32,301 nucleotides of DNA from Lachnospiraceae bacterium (GTDB lineage Bacteria; Bacillota; Clostridia; Lachnospirales; Lachnospiraceae), in contig JALEWG010000083.1 of assembly GCA_022788065.1 (NCBI GenBank), positions 1-32,301 of the forward strand, in the 5' to 3' direction. Shown in pieces: positions 14,954 through 24,692 of this stretch (positions are counted from its first letter, which is position 1; each line of letters starts with the position of its first letter). Below the pieces are notes generated by a model. That model saw only the letters and a program-made list of their open reading frames with translations. It ran no database searches and was not told the origin of the DNA. Both the position numbers and the translations under genes were made by a program.

Positions 14954-16717
14954 ATGTATTATCCCGATGATGTGATTGAAGAGGTACGGACGAGAAATGA
15001 CATTGTAGATGTGATTTCCCAGTATGTGAGTTTAAAAAAGAAAGGAGCCAACTATTTCGGCCTGTGTCCTTTCCACAATGAGAAGTCCCCGTCCTTTTCT
15101 GTATCGCCGGGGAAGCAGATGTATTACTGTTTCGGCTGCGGAGCAGGCGGAAATGTGATCACATTTGTAATGGAATATGAAAATTATTCTTTTGTGGAAG
15201 CGGTGAAGATGCTTGCGGACCGGGCCGGGATCACGCTCCCGGAGGTGGAGTATTCAAAGGAGGCAAAGGCTCAGGCAGATCTGAAAAACACACTTCTTGA
15301 GATCAACCGTCTGGCTGCCAACTATTTTTATTATCAGTTGAAACAGCCTCAGGGAAAAGCCGGATATGAATATCTGAGAAGGCGTGAACTGAGTGACGAG
15401 ACGATCCGGCATTTCGGACTGGGATTCGCAAATAAGGTTCCGGATGATCTGTACCGTTATATGAGGTCAAAGGGATATTCGGATCAGATCTTAAAAGAAA
15501 CGGGACTCTTTTTCATTGAGGAGCGCGGCGCCAGAGATAAATTCTGGAACCGGGTCATGTTCCCGATTCTTGACGTCAATAATCGTGTGATCGGCTTCGG
15601 CGGTCGTGTGATGGGGGACGGGGAACCAAAATACTTAAACTCTCCGGAGACGAAGCTGTTTGACAAGAGCAGAAATCTGTACGGGCTGAATTTCGCCAGA
15701 ACTTCCCGTGAGAAATATATGCTGATCTGCGAGGGGTATATGGATGTGATCGCCATGCATCAGGCAGGATTTACCAATGCGGTGGCTTCTCTTGGTACCG
15801 CGTTTACGCCCCAGCATGCGGTGCTCTTAAAGCGGTATACGGATCAGGTGATATTGACCTATGACAGTGACGGCGCCGGAGTGAAGGCGGCTCTGCGGGC
15901 GATCCCGATCCTGAAGGACGTCGGGATGTCGGTGCGGGTTCTGAATATGAAACCGTATAAAGATCCGGATGAATTTATGAAGAATCTGGGAAAAGAGGAG
16001 TTCCAAAAGCGGATCGATCAGGCGCAAAACAGCTTTATGTTTGAGATTTCCGTGATCCGCAGCCAGTACAATATGCAGGATCCTGAATCCAAGACCGGTT
16101 TTTATAACGCAGTTGCAAGGAAGCTGCTGGAATTTCCTGAAAAGCTTGAGCGTGACAATTACACGGAGGCAGTTGCCAGGGAATATATGATCCCGGCGGA
16201 TGACTTAAAGCGGCTGGTTTCCGCGCTGGGAAGCCAGATGGGGACAGGTGTCCGGGCAAGAGAGTACGGGGAAGCGAAGCCTGTTAAGAAAAAAGAAAAG
16301 GAAGACGGCATCAAAAAATCCCAGCGGCTGCTTCTTACATGGCTGATCGAAAGACCGGAGCTCTTTTCAAAAATCGAAGGGATTATCAGTCCGGAGGATT
16401 TTGCGGACGAGCTGTACCGGAATGTGGCCCGGATGGTATTTGAGGAACATGAAAAAGGAAATATTAACCCCGCCCAGATCCTGAATCAATTCATTGAGGG
16501 CGAGGAACAATACAGGGAGGTGGCAGCGCTCTTCCATGCAAGCCTGGCGGAATCCTTGAATAATGAGGAGCAGAAGAAGGCATTTTGTGAGACTGTGAAG
16601 AAAATTAAAAAGAACAGTCTGGACGAACAGAGCAGAAGGGCAAACGATATTGTACAGTTACAGAAAATCATCAGGCAGCAGTCTGAGTTGAAAAATCTGC
16701 GGATCGATCTGGATTAG
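14954..16717 (+). CDS. dnaG: DNA primase
   Basis: CHC2 zinc finger CPFHNEKSPSFSVSPGKQMYYCFGCGAGGNVI and TOPRIM EGYMDVIAMHQAGFTNAVASLGTAFT..YDSDGAG. Confidence 0.97.
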   Translation: MYYPDDVIEEVRTRNDIVDVISQYVSLKKKGANYFGLCPFHNEKSPSFSVSPGKQMYYCFGCGAGGNVITFVMEYENYSFVEAVKMLADRAGITLPEVEYSKEAKAQADLKNTLLEINRLAANYFYYQLKQPQGKAGYEYLRRRELSDETIRHFGLGFANKVPDDLYRYMRSKGYSDQILKETGLFFIEERGARDKFWNRVMFPILDVNNRVIGFGGRVMGDGEPKYLNSPETKLFDKSRNLYGLNFARTSREKYMLICEGYMDVIAMHQAGFTNAVASLGTAFTPQHAVLLKRYTDQVILTYDSDGAGVKAALRAIPILKDVGMSVRVLNMKPYKDPDEFMKNLGKEEFQKRIDQAQNSFMFEISVIRSQYNMQDPESKTGFYNAVARKLLEFPEKLERDNYTEAVAREYMIPADDLKRLVSALGSQMGTGVRAREYGEAKPVKKKEKEDGIKKSQRLLLTWLIERPELFSKIEGIISPEDFADELYRNVARMVFEEHEKGNINPAQILNQFIEGEEQYREVAALFHASLAESLNNEEQKKAFCETVKKIKKNSLDEQSRRANDIVQLQKIIRQQSELKNLRIDLD

Positions 16718-16744
16718 TCCGCGGATCCGGGAAGGATGGTCGTT

Positions 16745-17860
<1,116 letters not shown>

Positions 17861-17873
17861 AAGGAGCTGGAAG

Positions 17874-18581
17874 ATGAGATTATCAGACCGACTGGAACTG
17901 GTGGTTTCCACTGTGCTGCCGCAGGAAGCGGCGGCGGATGTGGGGACAGACCACGGACACGTGCCGGTGGAATTAGTGAGACGGGGAATCGCAAAGCGCG
18001 CGTATGCCATGGATGTGCGGAAAGGCCCGCTTTCCAGAGCACAGGAGAATATTGCGGCTGCAGGCCTCGAAGAAAAGATTGAGACGCGTCTTTCCGACGG
18101 GGTAAAGGAATTAAAGCCAGGAGAGGCACAGGCTGTGATCATAGCCGGGATGGGCGGAGAGCTGGTGATACATATCCTGGAAGAAGGGCGCCATGTCTGG
18201 GATTTCGTAGAACAATGGGTTTTGTCGCCCCATTCTGAGACAGATAAGGTGAGAAAATGGCTTTTGGAACACGGCTTCCCGATTGCCTCAGAGAAAATGG
18301 TCTTCGAGGATGGAAAGTATTATACGGTTCTTGACGTGAGAAAACAAGGATCCATGGTGGTGAGGGAAATTCCGGAAAAACGTTTTTTGTACGGCACCTG
18401 TCTGGTGGAGACAAAAAATCCTGTTTTTCTGAACTACCTGAAGGATGAAGAGAGAAAACTGGAAAGCCTCCGGGATATATTAAGTCAGCAGGCAGAGCGC
18501 TCCGGGCGGGCGAAGGAAAGTCTTGCGGAGGTGGAGGAAAAGCTTTCCATAAATCGGGAGGTACAGAATGAAATGCAGTGA
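17874..18581 (+). CDS. trmK: tRNA (adenine-N1)-methyltransferase TrmK family
   Basis: MRLSDRLELVVSTVLPQEAAADVGTDHGHVPVELVRRG..VIIAGMGGELVIHILEEG; conserved synteny after rpoD. Confidence 0.9.
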   Translation: MRLSDRLELVVSTVLPQEAAADVGTDHGHVPVELVRRGIAKRAYAMDVRKGPLSRAQENIAAAGLEEKIETRLSDGVKELKPGEAQAVIIAGMGGELVIHILEEGRHVWDFVEQWVLSPHSETDKVRKWLLEHGFPIASEKMVFEDGKYYTVLDVRKQGSMVVREIPEKRFLYGTCLVETKNPVFLNYLKDEERKLESLRDILSQQAERSGRAKESLAEVEEKLSINREVQNEMQ

Positions 18582-19368
18582 GATCATGGAGCTTCTGGAA
18601 GAGCTGGCGCCGCGACGCATGGCCTGCGACTGGGATAATCCGGGGCTTCTGGCCGGCCGCAGAGAAAAAGAGATAAAAAAGATCCTGCTCACCGTCGATG
18701 TGGATGACCAGACGGTGGAGACAGCCGTCAAAGAGCAGGCTGACATGATCGTCAGCCATCATCCGCTGATTTTCAGGGCGGTAAAGCACGTGACAGACGA
18801 AGATTTTATCGGCAGGAGACTGGTGACAATGATTCAGGCGGATATTTCCTGCTTTGCCATGCACACTAATTTCGATGCGGCTCCGGGCTGTATGGCCGAT
18901 CTGGCGGCGGACCGTCTGGGGATCGTGTTCGGATCGCCGATAGAAGAGATGGGAGATGAAAACGGCGTTCCGTTCGGAATCGGAAAGATCGGTGTTCTGC
19001 GGGCCCCGATGAACGGCAGAGCTTTTGCGAAACAGATCAGGGAAAGCTTCGGCCTTCCGTATGTGACGGTATACGGGGAAGACCTGTGGGAAGCGGAGCC
19101 TGTGAAGGTTGCGGCTGTCTGTCCCGGTTCCGGGGGAAGCGTAATCGGCGAAGCGCTGAAAAAGGGAGCGCAGGTTCTCGTGACCGGTGATATCGGGCAT
19201 CACGAAGGAATCGATGCCGTGGCGCAGGGACTGATGATCATTGACGCGGGCCATTATGGCCTGGAGCATATTTTCATGGAATATGTGGAGCAGTATCTTA
19301 AGGAGCGGACAGGCGGGCAGACGGAGCTTATCCGGATGCCGGTCCGGTTTCCCGCAGTTGTGATCTAA
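18568..19368 (+). CDS. Nif3-like dinuclear metal centre protein (YqfO-like)
   Basis: LLEELAPRRMACDWDNPGLLAGRREKEIKKILLTVDVDDQTVETAVKEQADMIVSHHPLIF; overlaps the trmK 3' end as in sigA-trmK-yqfO loci. Confidence 0.92.
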   Translation: MKCSEIMELLEELAPRRMACDWDNPGLLAGRREKEIKKILLTVDVDDQTVETAVKEQADMIVSHHPLIFRAVKHVTDEDFIGRRLVTMIQADISCFAMHTNFDAAPGCMADLAADRLGIVFGSPIEEMGDENGVPFGIGKIGVLRAPMNGRAFAKQIRESFGLPYVTVYGEDLWEAEPVKVAAVCPGSGGSVIGEALKKGAQVLVTGDIGHHEGIDAVAQGLMIIDAGHYGLEHIFMEYVEQYLKERTGGQTELIRMPVRFPAVVI

Positions 19369-19381
19369 AGGAGGTTGAGAC

Positions 19382-21037
19382 ATGCCGATCGTAAAAATAT
19401 GCGGTCAGGAGCGGTCGTACCCGGCAGGGACGACATTCCTGGAGATTGCGGCCGATTTTCAGCCGCAGTTTGAAAATGACATTCTTCTGGTTCGGGCAAA
19501 CGGAAAATTAAAGGAGCTTCATAAGGCTCTGAATGAGGATTCAGAGGTTTCCTTTCTGACCTTTTCTGATCCGGCCGGGAGAAAGACGTATGAACGCAGC
19601 GCGATTTTCCTCATGCTGAAGGCATTCTATGAGATTGTTCCGAAGGAGAAAATCGAAAAGATCCAGATCGATTTTGCTTTGGGAAACGGTATTTACGGAG
19701 AGGTTTCCGGAGAAGTAAATGCAGATGAAGCGCTGCTTTGCAGGGTGAAAGAAAAGATGAGGGAGCTTTCAGATCAGAAGATCCCGCTCATGAAACGGAG
19801 TGTCAACACGGATGACGCGGTGGAGCTGTTCCGGCGTCACGGAATGAAGGACAAAGAGCAGCTTTTCATGTATCGCCGTGCGTCCCGTGTCAATATTTAC
19901 AGCATTGAAAAATTCGAGGATTATTTTTACGGCTATATGGTTCAGAATACGGGCTATATCAGGTATTTTGACCTGATTCCGTACCACAGTGGTTTCCTCC
20001 TTCTTCTCCCGAGACCGGAGGATCCGAGAACAGTCCGGAAAGAGGAATTCCACGAAAAACTGTTCCATGTGCTGCGGGATTCCTACCGCTGGAGCGACAG
20101 TCTGGAGGTTCCAAACGTAGGAGCGCTCAACCGGCTGATCAGTGACGGCAGATCGGCCGATCTGATCATGATGCAGGAGGCGCTTCAGGAAAAGAATATC
20201 GGAAACACAGCTGAGCTGGCCGTAAAGGATGGAGAAAAGCGCATCGTCATGATCGCAGGACCGTCCTCCTCAGGTAAGACCACATTCAGCCACCGGCTGG
20301 CGACTCAGTTCCGGGCGCTGGGCTACAATCCGCACCCGATCGCAGTGGATAATTATTTCCGGAACCGGTCCGAATACCCGCTTGACGAAGAAGGAAAGCC
20401 GGATATGGAGGCCCTCGGCTGCGTGGACATCGAGAAATTCAACGAGGATATGAACGCGCTGCTGGCAGGAAGAGAAATCGAAATGCCGAGATTTAATTTC
20501 CACACAGGCTCGAGGGAGTACAAAGGCGACCGGCTGAAAATGGGGAAGAAGGATATTCTGATTATTGAAGGAATCCACTGCCTCAATGATGCGCTGTCCT
20601 ATTCACTTCCCAGAGAAAGCAAATTTAAGATCTATATCAGCGCATTGACCCAGCTGAATGTTGACGAACATAACCGGATTCCGACTACGGACGGACGGCT
20701 GATTCGACGGATGGTGCGGGACGCGAGGACAAGGGGAACCTCTGCGTTCGAAACGATCCAGAGATGGCAGTCGGTGCGGAGAGGTGAGGACAAGAATATT
20801 TTCCCGTTCCAGGAGCAGGCTGACGTGATGTTTAACTCCGCGCTCGTCTATGAACTGGCTGTTCTCAAGCTGTACGCGGAGCCTCTGTTGTTCGGCATCC
20901 CGAGAGACTGTGAGGAGTACGATGAGGCCAAACGTCTTCTTAAATTCCTGGATTATTTCCTGGGCCTCGACAGCGAGATGGTTCCGAAGAACTCGATCCT
21001 CAGGGAATTTATCGGGGGAAGCTGCCTGAAAGTATAA
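19382..21037 (+). CDS. Uridine kinase-like protein with N-terminal TGS and ThrRS-SAD-like domains
   Basis: N-term PIVKICGQERSYPAGTTFLEIAADFQPQFENDILLVRANGKLKEL (TGS-like); P-loop IAGPSSSGKTTFSHRLATQF; ILIIEGIHCLN (Udk-like). Confidence 0.85.
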   Translation: MPIVKICGQERSYPAGTTFLEIAADFQPQFENDILLVRANGKLKELHKALNEDSEVSFLTFSDPAGRKTYERSAIFLMLKAFYEIVPKEKIEKIQIDFALGNGIYGEVSGEVNADEALLCRVKEKMRELSDQKIPLMKRSVNTDDAVELFRRHGMKDKEQLFMYRRASRVNIYSIEKFEDYFYGYMVQNTGYIRYFDLIPYHSGFLLLLPRPEDPRTVRKEEFHEKLFHVLRDSYRWSDSLEVPNVGALNRLISDGRSADLIMMQEALQEKNIGNTAELAVKDGEKRIVMIAGPSSSGKTTFSHRLATQFRALGYNPHPIAVDNYFRNRSEYPLDEEGKPDMEALGCVDIEKFNEDMNALLAGREIEMPRFNFHTGSREYKGDRLKMGKKDILIIEGIHCLNDALSYSLPRESKFKIYISALTQLNVDEHNRIPTTDGRLIRRMVRDARTRGTSAFETIQRWQSVRRGEDKNIFPFQEQADVMFNSALVYELAVLKLYAEPLLFGIPRDCEEYDEAKRLLKFLDYFLGLDSEMVPKNSILREFIGGSCLKV

Positions 21038-21060
21038 CAGTAAGGGTTTTCATCTGGGTC

Positions 21061-21089
21061 TGGACAGATGATAAAGTTTGTGTTATAGT
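21061..21089 (+). promoter_or_regulatory. Promoter of rnpB
   Basis: TGGACA (21061-21066), 17 bp, TATAGT (21084-21089). Confidence 0.7.
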
Positions 21090-21098
21090 AAGCTGGTT

Positions 21099-21434
21099 CT
21101 GAGTAAGACAGATGATCGCTGCTGCATGACCGAAAGGATGCAGGAGAGGAAAGTCCGGGCTTCACAGGGCAGGGTGCCAGATAACGTCTGGCGGAGGTGA
21201 CTCCAGGGACAGTGCAACAGAAATAAACCGCCCGCGAAAGCGGGTAAGGGTGGAAAGGCAGTGTAAGAGACTACCGCCTCGCTGGTAACAGAGAGGGCAC
21301 ATGTAAACCCCACTCGAAGCAAGACCGAACAGGGAGCATAAGGCGGCCCGTCTGCTTCCGGGTAGGTCGCTTGAGCCGTCTGGTGACAGGCGGACTAGAT
21401 AGATGATCATCCACGACATAACCCGGCTTATCGT
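21099..21434 (+). ncRNA. rnpB: RNase P RNA (bacterial class A)
   Basis: Diagnostic segments GAGGAAAGTCCGGGCT, ACAGTGCAACAGAAATAAACCGCC, GGTAAGGGTGGAAAGGCAGTGTAAGAGACTACCGC, CACATGTAAACCCCACTCGAAGCAAGACCGAACAGG, ends ACATAACCCGGCTTATCG. Confidence 0.96.
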
Positions 21435-21449
21435 TTTGCTCAGAAACAG

Positions 21450-21492
21450 AAAAAACGGTTCATCCACATTTTTGGTGGAAGAACCGTTTTTT
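21450..21492. terminator. Bidirectional terminator between rnpB and pyrI
   Basis: AAAAAACGGTTC a TCCAC attttt GGTGGA a GAACCGTTTTTT. Confidence 0.9.
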
Positions 21493-21495
21493 CCT

Positions 21496-21918
21496 TTATT
21501 TATGCTTTTCATCACAGTACTGGCAGCGGTAAATCTCGTTTTCCTTGTCGGCAAGATAAAAAATATGCGGAAGCTCCTGTTCCACGGAAGTGATGCAGCG
21601 AGGATTCTTGCAGTGGATCACGTTGACCAGACGCTTCGGAAGTTTTAAACGGCGTTTTTCAGCAATTTTATTGTCACGGATAATATTGACGGTAATGTTG
21701 TGGTCAATGTATCCGAGGATATCCAGATCCAGCGTATCGAGGGATCCTTCGATTTTGATAATGTCCTTGCGTCCCATTTTACTGCTGCGGGCATTTTTGA
21801 TAATTGCTACAGTGCAGTCCATTTTTCCGAGGCCGAGATAGCGGTAGATATCCATACTCTTTCCTGCCTGGATATGATCCAGAACGACGCCTTCTTTGAT
21901 TCCGCTGATATTTAACAT
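21496..21918 (-). CDS. pyrI: Aspartate carbamoyltransferase regulatory chain
   Basis: [57 protein letters not shown]; zinc-binding [16 protein letters not shown]. Confidence 0.96.
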   Translation of the reverse strand: MLNISGIKEGVVLDHIQAGKSMDIYRYLGLGKMDCTVAIIKNARSSKMGRKDIIKIEGSLDTLDLDILGYIDHNITVNIIRDNKIAEKRRLKLPKRLVNVIHCKNPRCITSVEQELPHIFYLADKENEIYRCQYCDEKHK

Positions 21919-22835
21919 GGCTGTTCCACCTCCAGTAAAGTCATGATCAGGGCCATACGGACATAGACGCCGTACTGGGCCTGTTTGAAGTATGCGGCTC
22001 TCGGATCGTCATCAACCTCCACAGAGATCTCGTTGACACGGGGAAGCGGGTGGAGTACGAACATGTCCGGTTTTGCCAGTTTCATTTTTTCCTTATCGAG
22101 AATATAGCAGTCCTTCATGCGGATGTAATCCTCTTCGTTGAAGAAGCGCTCCTTCTGGACACGGGTCATATAGAGAATATCCAGTTCATCCATGGCGTCG
22201 TCCAGATTGGTGGTCTCACGGTATTCAATATGATTGGCCTCGAGAACGCTCTCACGGATATAATCCGGAACGCGCAGCTCCGGCGGGGAGATCAGCACAA
22301 ATCGGATCCCCGGATAGCGCACCAGCGCATGGATCAGGGAGTGTACGGTGCGGCCGAATTTCAGGTCACCGCAGAGTCCGACAGTCATGTTTCCGAGATT
22401 GCCTTTCAGGGAATAAATCGTAAGAAGATCTGTCAGAGTCTGAGTAGGATGCTGATGACCGCCGTCACCGGCGTTGATAACGGGAATTGAAGATTTGCTT
22501 GCTGCGACAAATGCGGCGCCCTCTTTCGGATGGCGGATCGCACAGATGTCGGCGTAACAGGATATAACGCGGATGGTATCAGAAACGCTTTCGCCTTTGG
22601 CTGCGGAGCTGGAATCCGCGGATGAAACACCGAGGACGGAACCGCCAAGACTTAACATGGCGGACTCAAAACTGAGCCGTGTTCTGGTACTGGGCTCAAA
22701 AAAAAGAGTCGCCAGCTTTTTACCGTCACATACATGTGCGTATTTGGTGCGATTCTTTTCAATATCACAGGCAAGATCTAAAAGTTTTTGTGTCTCATCC
22801 ACGGAAAAATCGAGTGGACTGATTAAATGTCTCAT
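21912..22835 (-). CDS. pyrB: Aspartate carbamoyltransferase catalytic chain
   Basis: [70 protein letters not shown]. Confidence 0.97.
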   Translation of the reverse strand: MRHLISPLDFSVDETQKLLDLACDIEKNRTKYAHVCDGKKLATLFFEPSTRTRLSFESAMLSLGGSVLGVSSADSSSAAKGESVSDTIRVISCYADICAIRHPKEGAAFVAASKSSIPVINAGDGGHQHPTQTLTDLLTIYSLKGNLGNMTVGLCGDLKFGRTVHSLIHALVRYPGIRFVLISPPELRVPDYIRESVLEANHIEYRETTNLDDAMDELDILYMTRVQKERFFNEEDYIRMKDCYILDKEKMKLAKPDMFVLHPLPRVNEISVEVDDDPRAAYFKQAQYGVYVRMALIMTLLEVEQPC

Positions 22836-22985
22836 GGGTCGTTCTCCTTTCTTTTTGGAAATGGATTTGATACATTTAAACCATTATAACGGATATGATA
22901 GGGAAATTCTACAACTTTTTAAAAAAATGTGTTAGAATAGGGGAAGCGGCGCGTTTATGAAGTGCCCAGAGTCCGGGAGGTACGT

Positions 22986-23834
22986 ATGAGAAAAAACATG
23001 GAGCAGATCGTTCTGGAACAGCAGGCTGCGAAATGCCAGACCAGAGAGGAATTGTTTTTGCTCTGGCAGCTGATGCAGCAGTCCGAGGAGGACCCCTTCG
23101 GGAAGACCTGCTATGAAGAAATTGACCAGAGAAGTTTCCATATCGACGGAATTTTATCTGAGAGTGATTACGACGGCACGCTGTTTATCCTGAAAGAGAC
23201 CAATATGAGAAAATTTATACAGAGGGATCAGAATATGCCGGTGATTTCTGATATCCGAAGGCAGGCTGTGTCCGGGAAGAGTCCGACCGGAGAAGTGGAG
23301 TATCTGGACCATCTTGCGGGAATGCAGGCGATCCTGGAGAGTCCGCACATGGAAACAGAATCCGAAATGGCGAAAGGAGTAAATCGGGAAATCCTGAAAA
23401 AAGCAGCACTCCTCTATATCAATAAACGGGGCGGAAAAGGTGCTGCAGATGAGATCAGTATGCAGTACGGACAGTATTATATCGAATTTATCCGACGTCA
23501 GATTTTTTTGCTCAGGCCCAGAACGATCGTCTGCTGCGGGGACGATATTTTCCGACTGATCGTGATGGAGGTCTTTCAGAATAAAAGACAGAAGAAGAAC
23601 CGTGAGGTTTATATGAAATGGAAAAATGTTGTGGTGGGAGACTGTTTCTATGCGGACAGCCGGTTCCGCCCGGCTGTGTCGGAGCAGAATACGGCTGTCC
23701 GTGTGATCCGTATGTGGAATCCGTCATATCGCGTCAATAACGGCCGGTATGTGTCCCTGGAGGAATATCTTGGCGAGTTTAAACGGAGGATCGGGTGTGA
23801 TGGAACCACAGTAAAAATTCGTAAGAATTGTTAA
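22986..23834 (+). CDS. Conserved-looking hypothetical protein, possible uracil-DNA-glycosylase-like fold
   Basis: DYDGTLFILKETNMRKF.., LRPRTIVCCGDDIFRLI, IRMWNPSYR resemble the strand/loop layout of UDG-like proteins; weak by-eye similarity only. Confidence 0.45.
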   Translation: MRKNMEQIVLEQQAAKCQTREELFLLWQLMQQSEEDPFGKTCYEEIDQRSFHIDGILSESDYDGTLFILKETNMRKFIQRDQNMPVISDIRRQAVSGKSPTGEVEYLDHLAGMQAILESPHMETESEMAKGVNREILKKAALLYINKRGGKGAADEISMQYGQYYIEFIRRQIFLLRPRTIVCCGDDIFRLIVMEVFQNKRQKKNREVYMKWKNVVVGDCFYADSRFRPAVSEQNTAVRVIRMWNPSYRVNNGRYVSLEEYLGEFKRRIGCDGTTVKIRKNC

Positions 23835-23909
23835 GCAATTATCTATATTCAGGGAAGTCCTTATTCTATATAATAGAACCATCAAAACAGTCAGAGAGAG
23901 GGGACGAGT

Positions 23910-24692
23910 GTGGAGGAAGATAAAAAACGAGAAGCCGTGATCCGGGTCAGGGATCTCTATAAGATCTACCGGATGGGTGAAACAAAAGTGCATGCCCTGG
24001 ATGGCGTGGATCTTGAAATCTACCGTGGAGAATTCTGCGCGATCACAGGACCGTCAGGTTCCGGAAAATCCACGCTTTTAAATATGCTGGCAGGCCTTGA
24101 ACATCCGTCAAAGGGAGAGATCGTGATAGCCGGAAAGCACATTGAAAAACTTAACGAGAAACAACTGGTGACGTTCCGGAGAGAGCGGGTCGGCTTTATT
24201 TTTCAGTCCTATAATCTGATCGGAACCATGAATGCTGTCGAGAATGTGGCGCTCCCCCTGTCGTTTCGGGGAATGAAAAAGTCGGAACGCCTGAAACGGG
24301 CAAGCCAGTATTTAAAGATGGTCGGGCTGGAAAAACAGATGCGGCACATGCCAAACCAGATGTCGGGCGGTCAGCAGCAGCGCGTGGGAATTGCCAGAGC
24401 GCTGGCAGTGAATCCTCAGATTATTTTTGCGGATGAACCCACGGGAAACCTGGATTCCAAAACGACCATGGAGGTGTTGAAGCTGATGCAGAAAATTGTC
24501 CGTGAGAGAAACCAGACACTGGTGATGGTCACCCATGACAACAACCTGGCAACTTATGCGGACAGGATCTTTAAGATCATCGACGGAAAAATCGTGCATA
24601 TTGAGGAGAACCACAGGGAGGTGGATCTGCTCGCGTTGGAACAGGCGCAGGAAACAATCAGCACAGAAGGAGAAGGCGAAAAAAGAGTATGA
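23910..24692 (+). CDS. ABC transporter ATP-binding protein (MacB/LolD-type)
   Basis: VEEDKKREAVIRVRDLYKIYRMGETKVHALDGVDLEIYRGEFCAITGPSGSGKSTLLNMLAGLE..NQMSGGQQQRVGIARALAVNPQIIFADEPTGNLDSKT; GTG start. Confidence 0.95.
   Translation: MEEDKKREAVIRVRDLYKIYRMGETKVHALDGVDLEIYRGEFCAITGPSGSGKSTLLNMLAGLEHPSKGEIVIAGKHIEKLNEKQLVTFRRERVGFIFQSYNLIGTMNAVENVALPLSFRGMKKSERLKRASQYLKMVGLEKQMRHMPNQMSGGQQQRVGIARALAVNPQIIFADEPTGNLDSKTTMEVLKLMQKIVRERNQTLVMVTHDNNLATYADRIFKIIDGKIVHIEENHREVDLLALEQAQETISTEGEGEKRV

Noticed and set aside
18139-19383. 414-aa minus-strand ORF opposite trmK/Nif3
   Set aside because: Antisense to conserved coding sequences; composition (Pro/His/Arg-rich) typical of a reverse-frame artefact.
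21083-21554. Minus-strand ORFs across rnpB
   Set aside because: They overlap RNase P RNA and its terminator; structured-RNA artefact.
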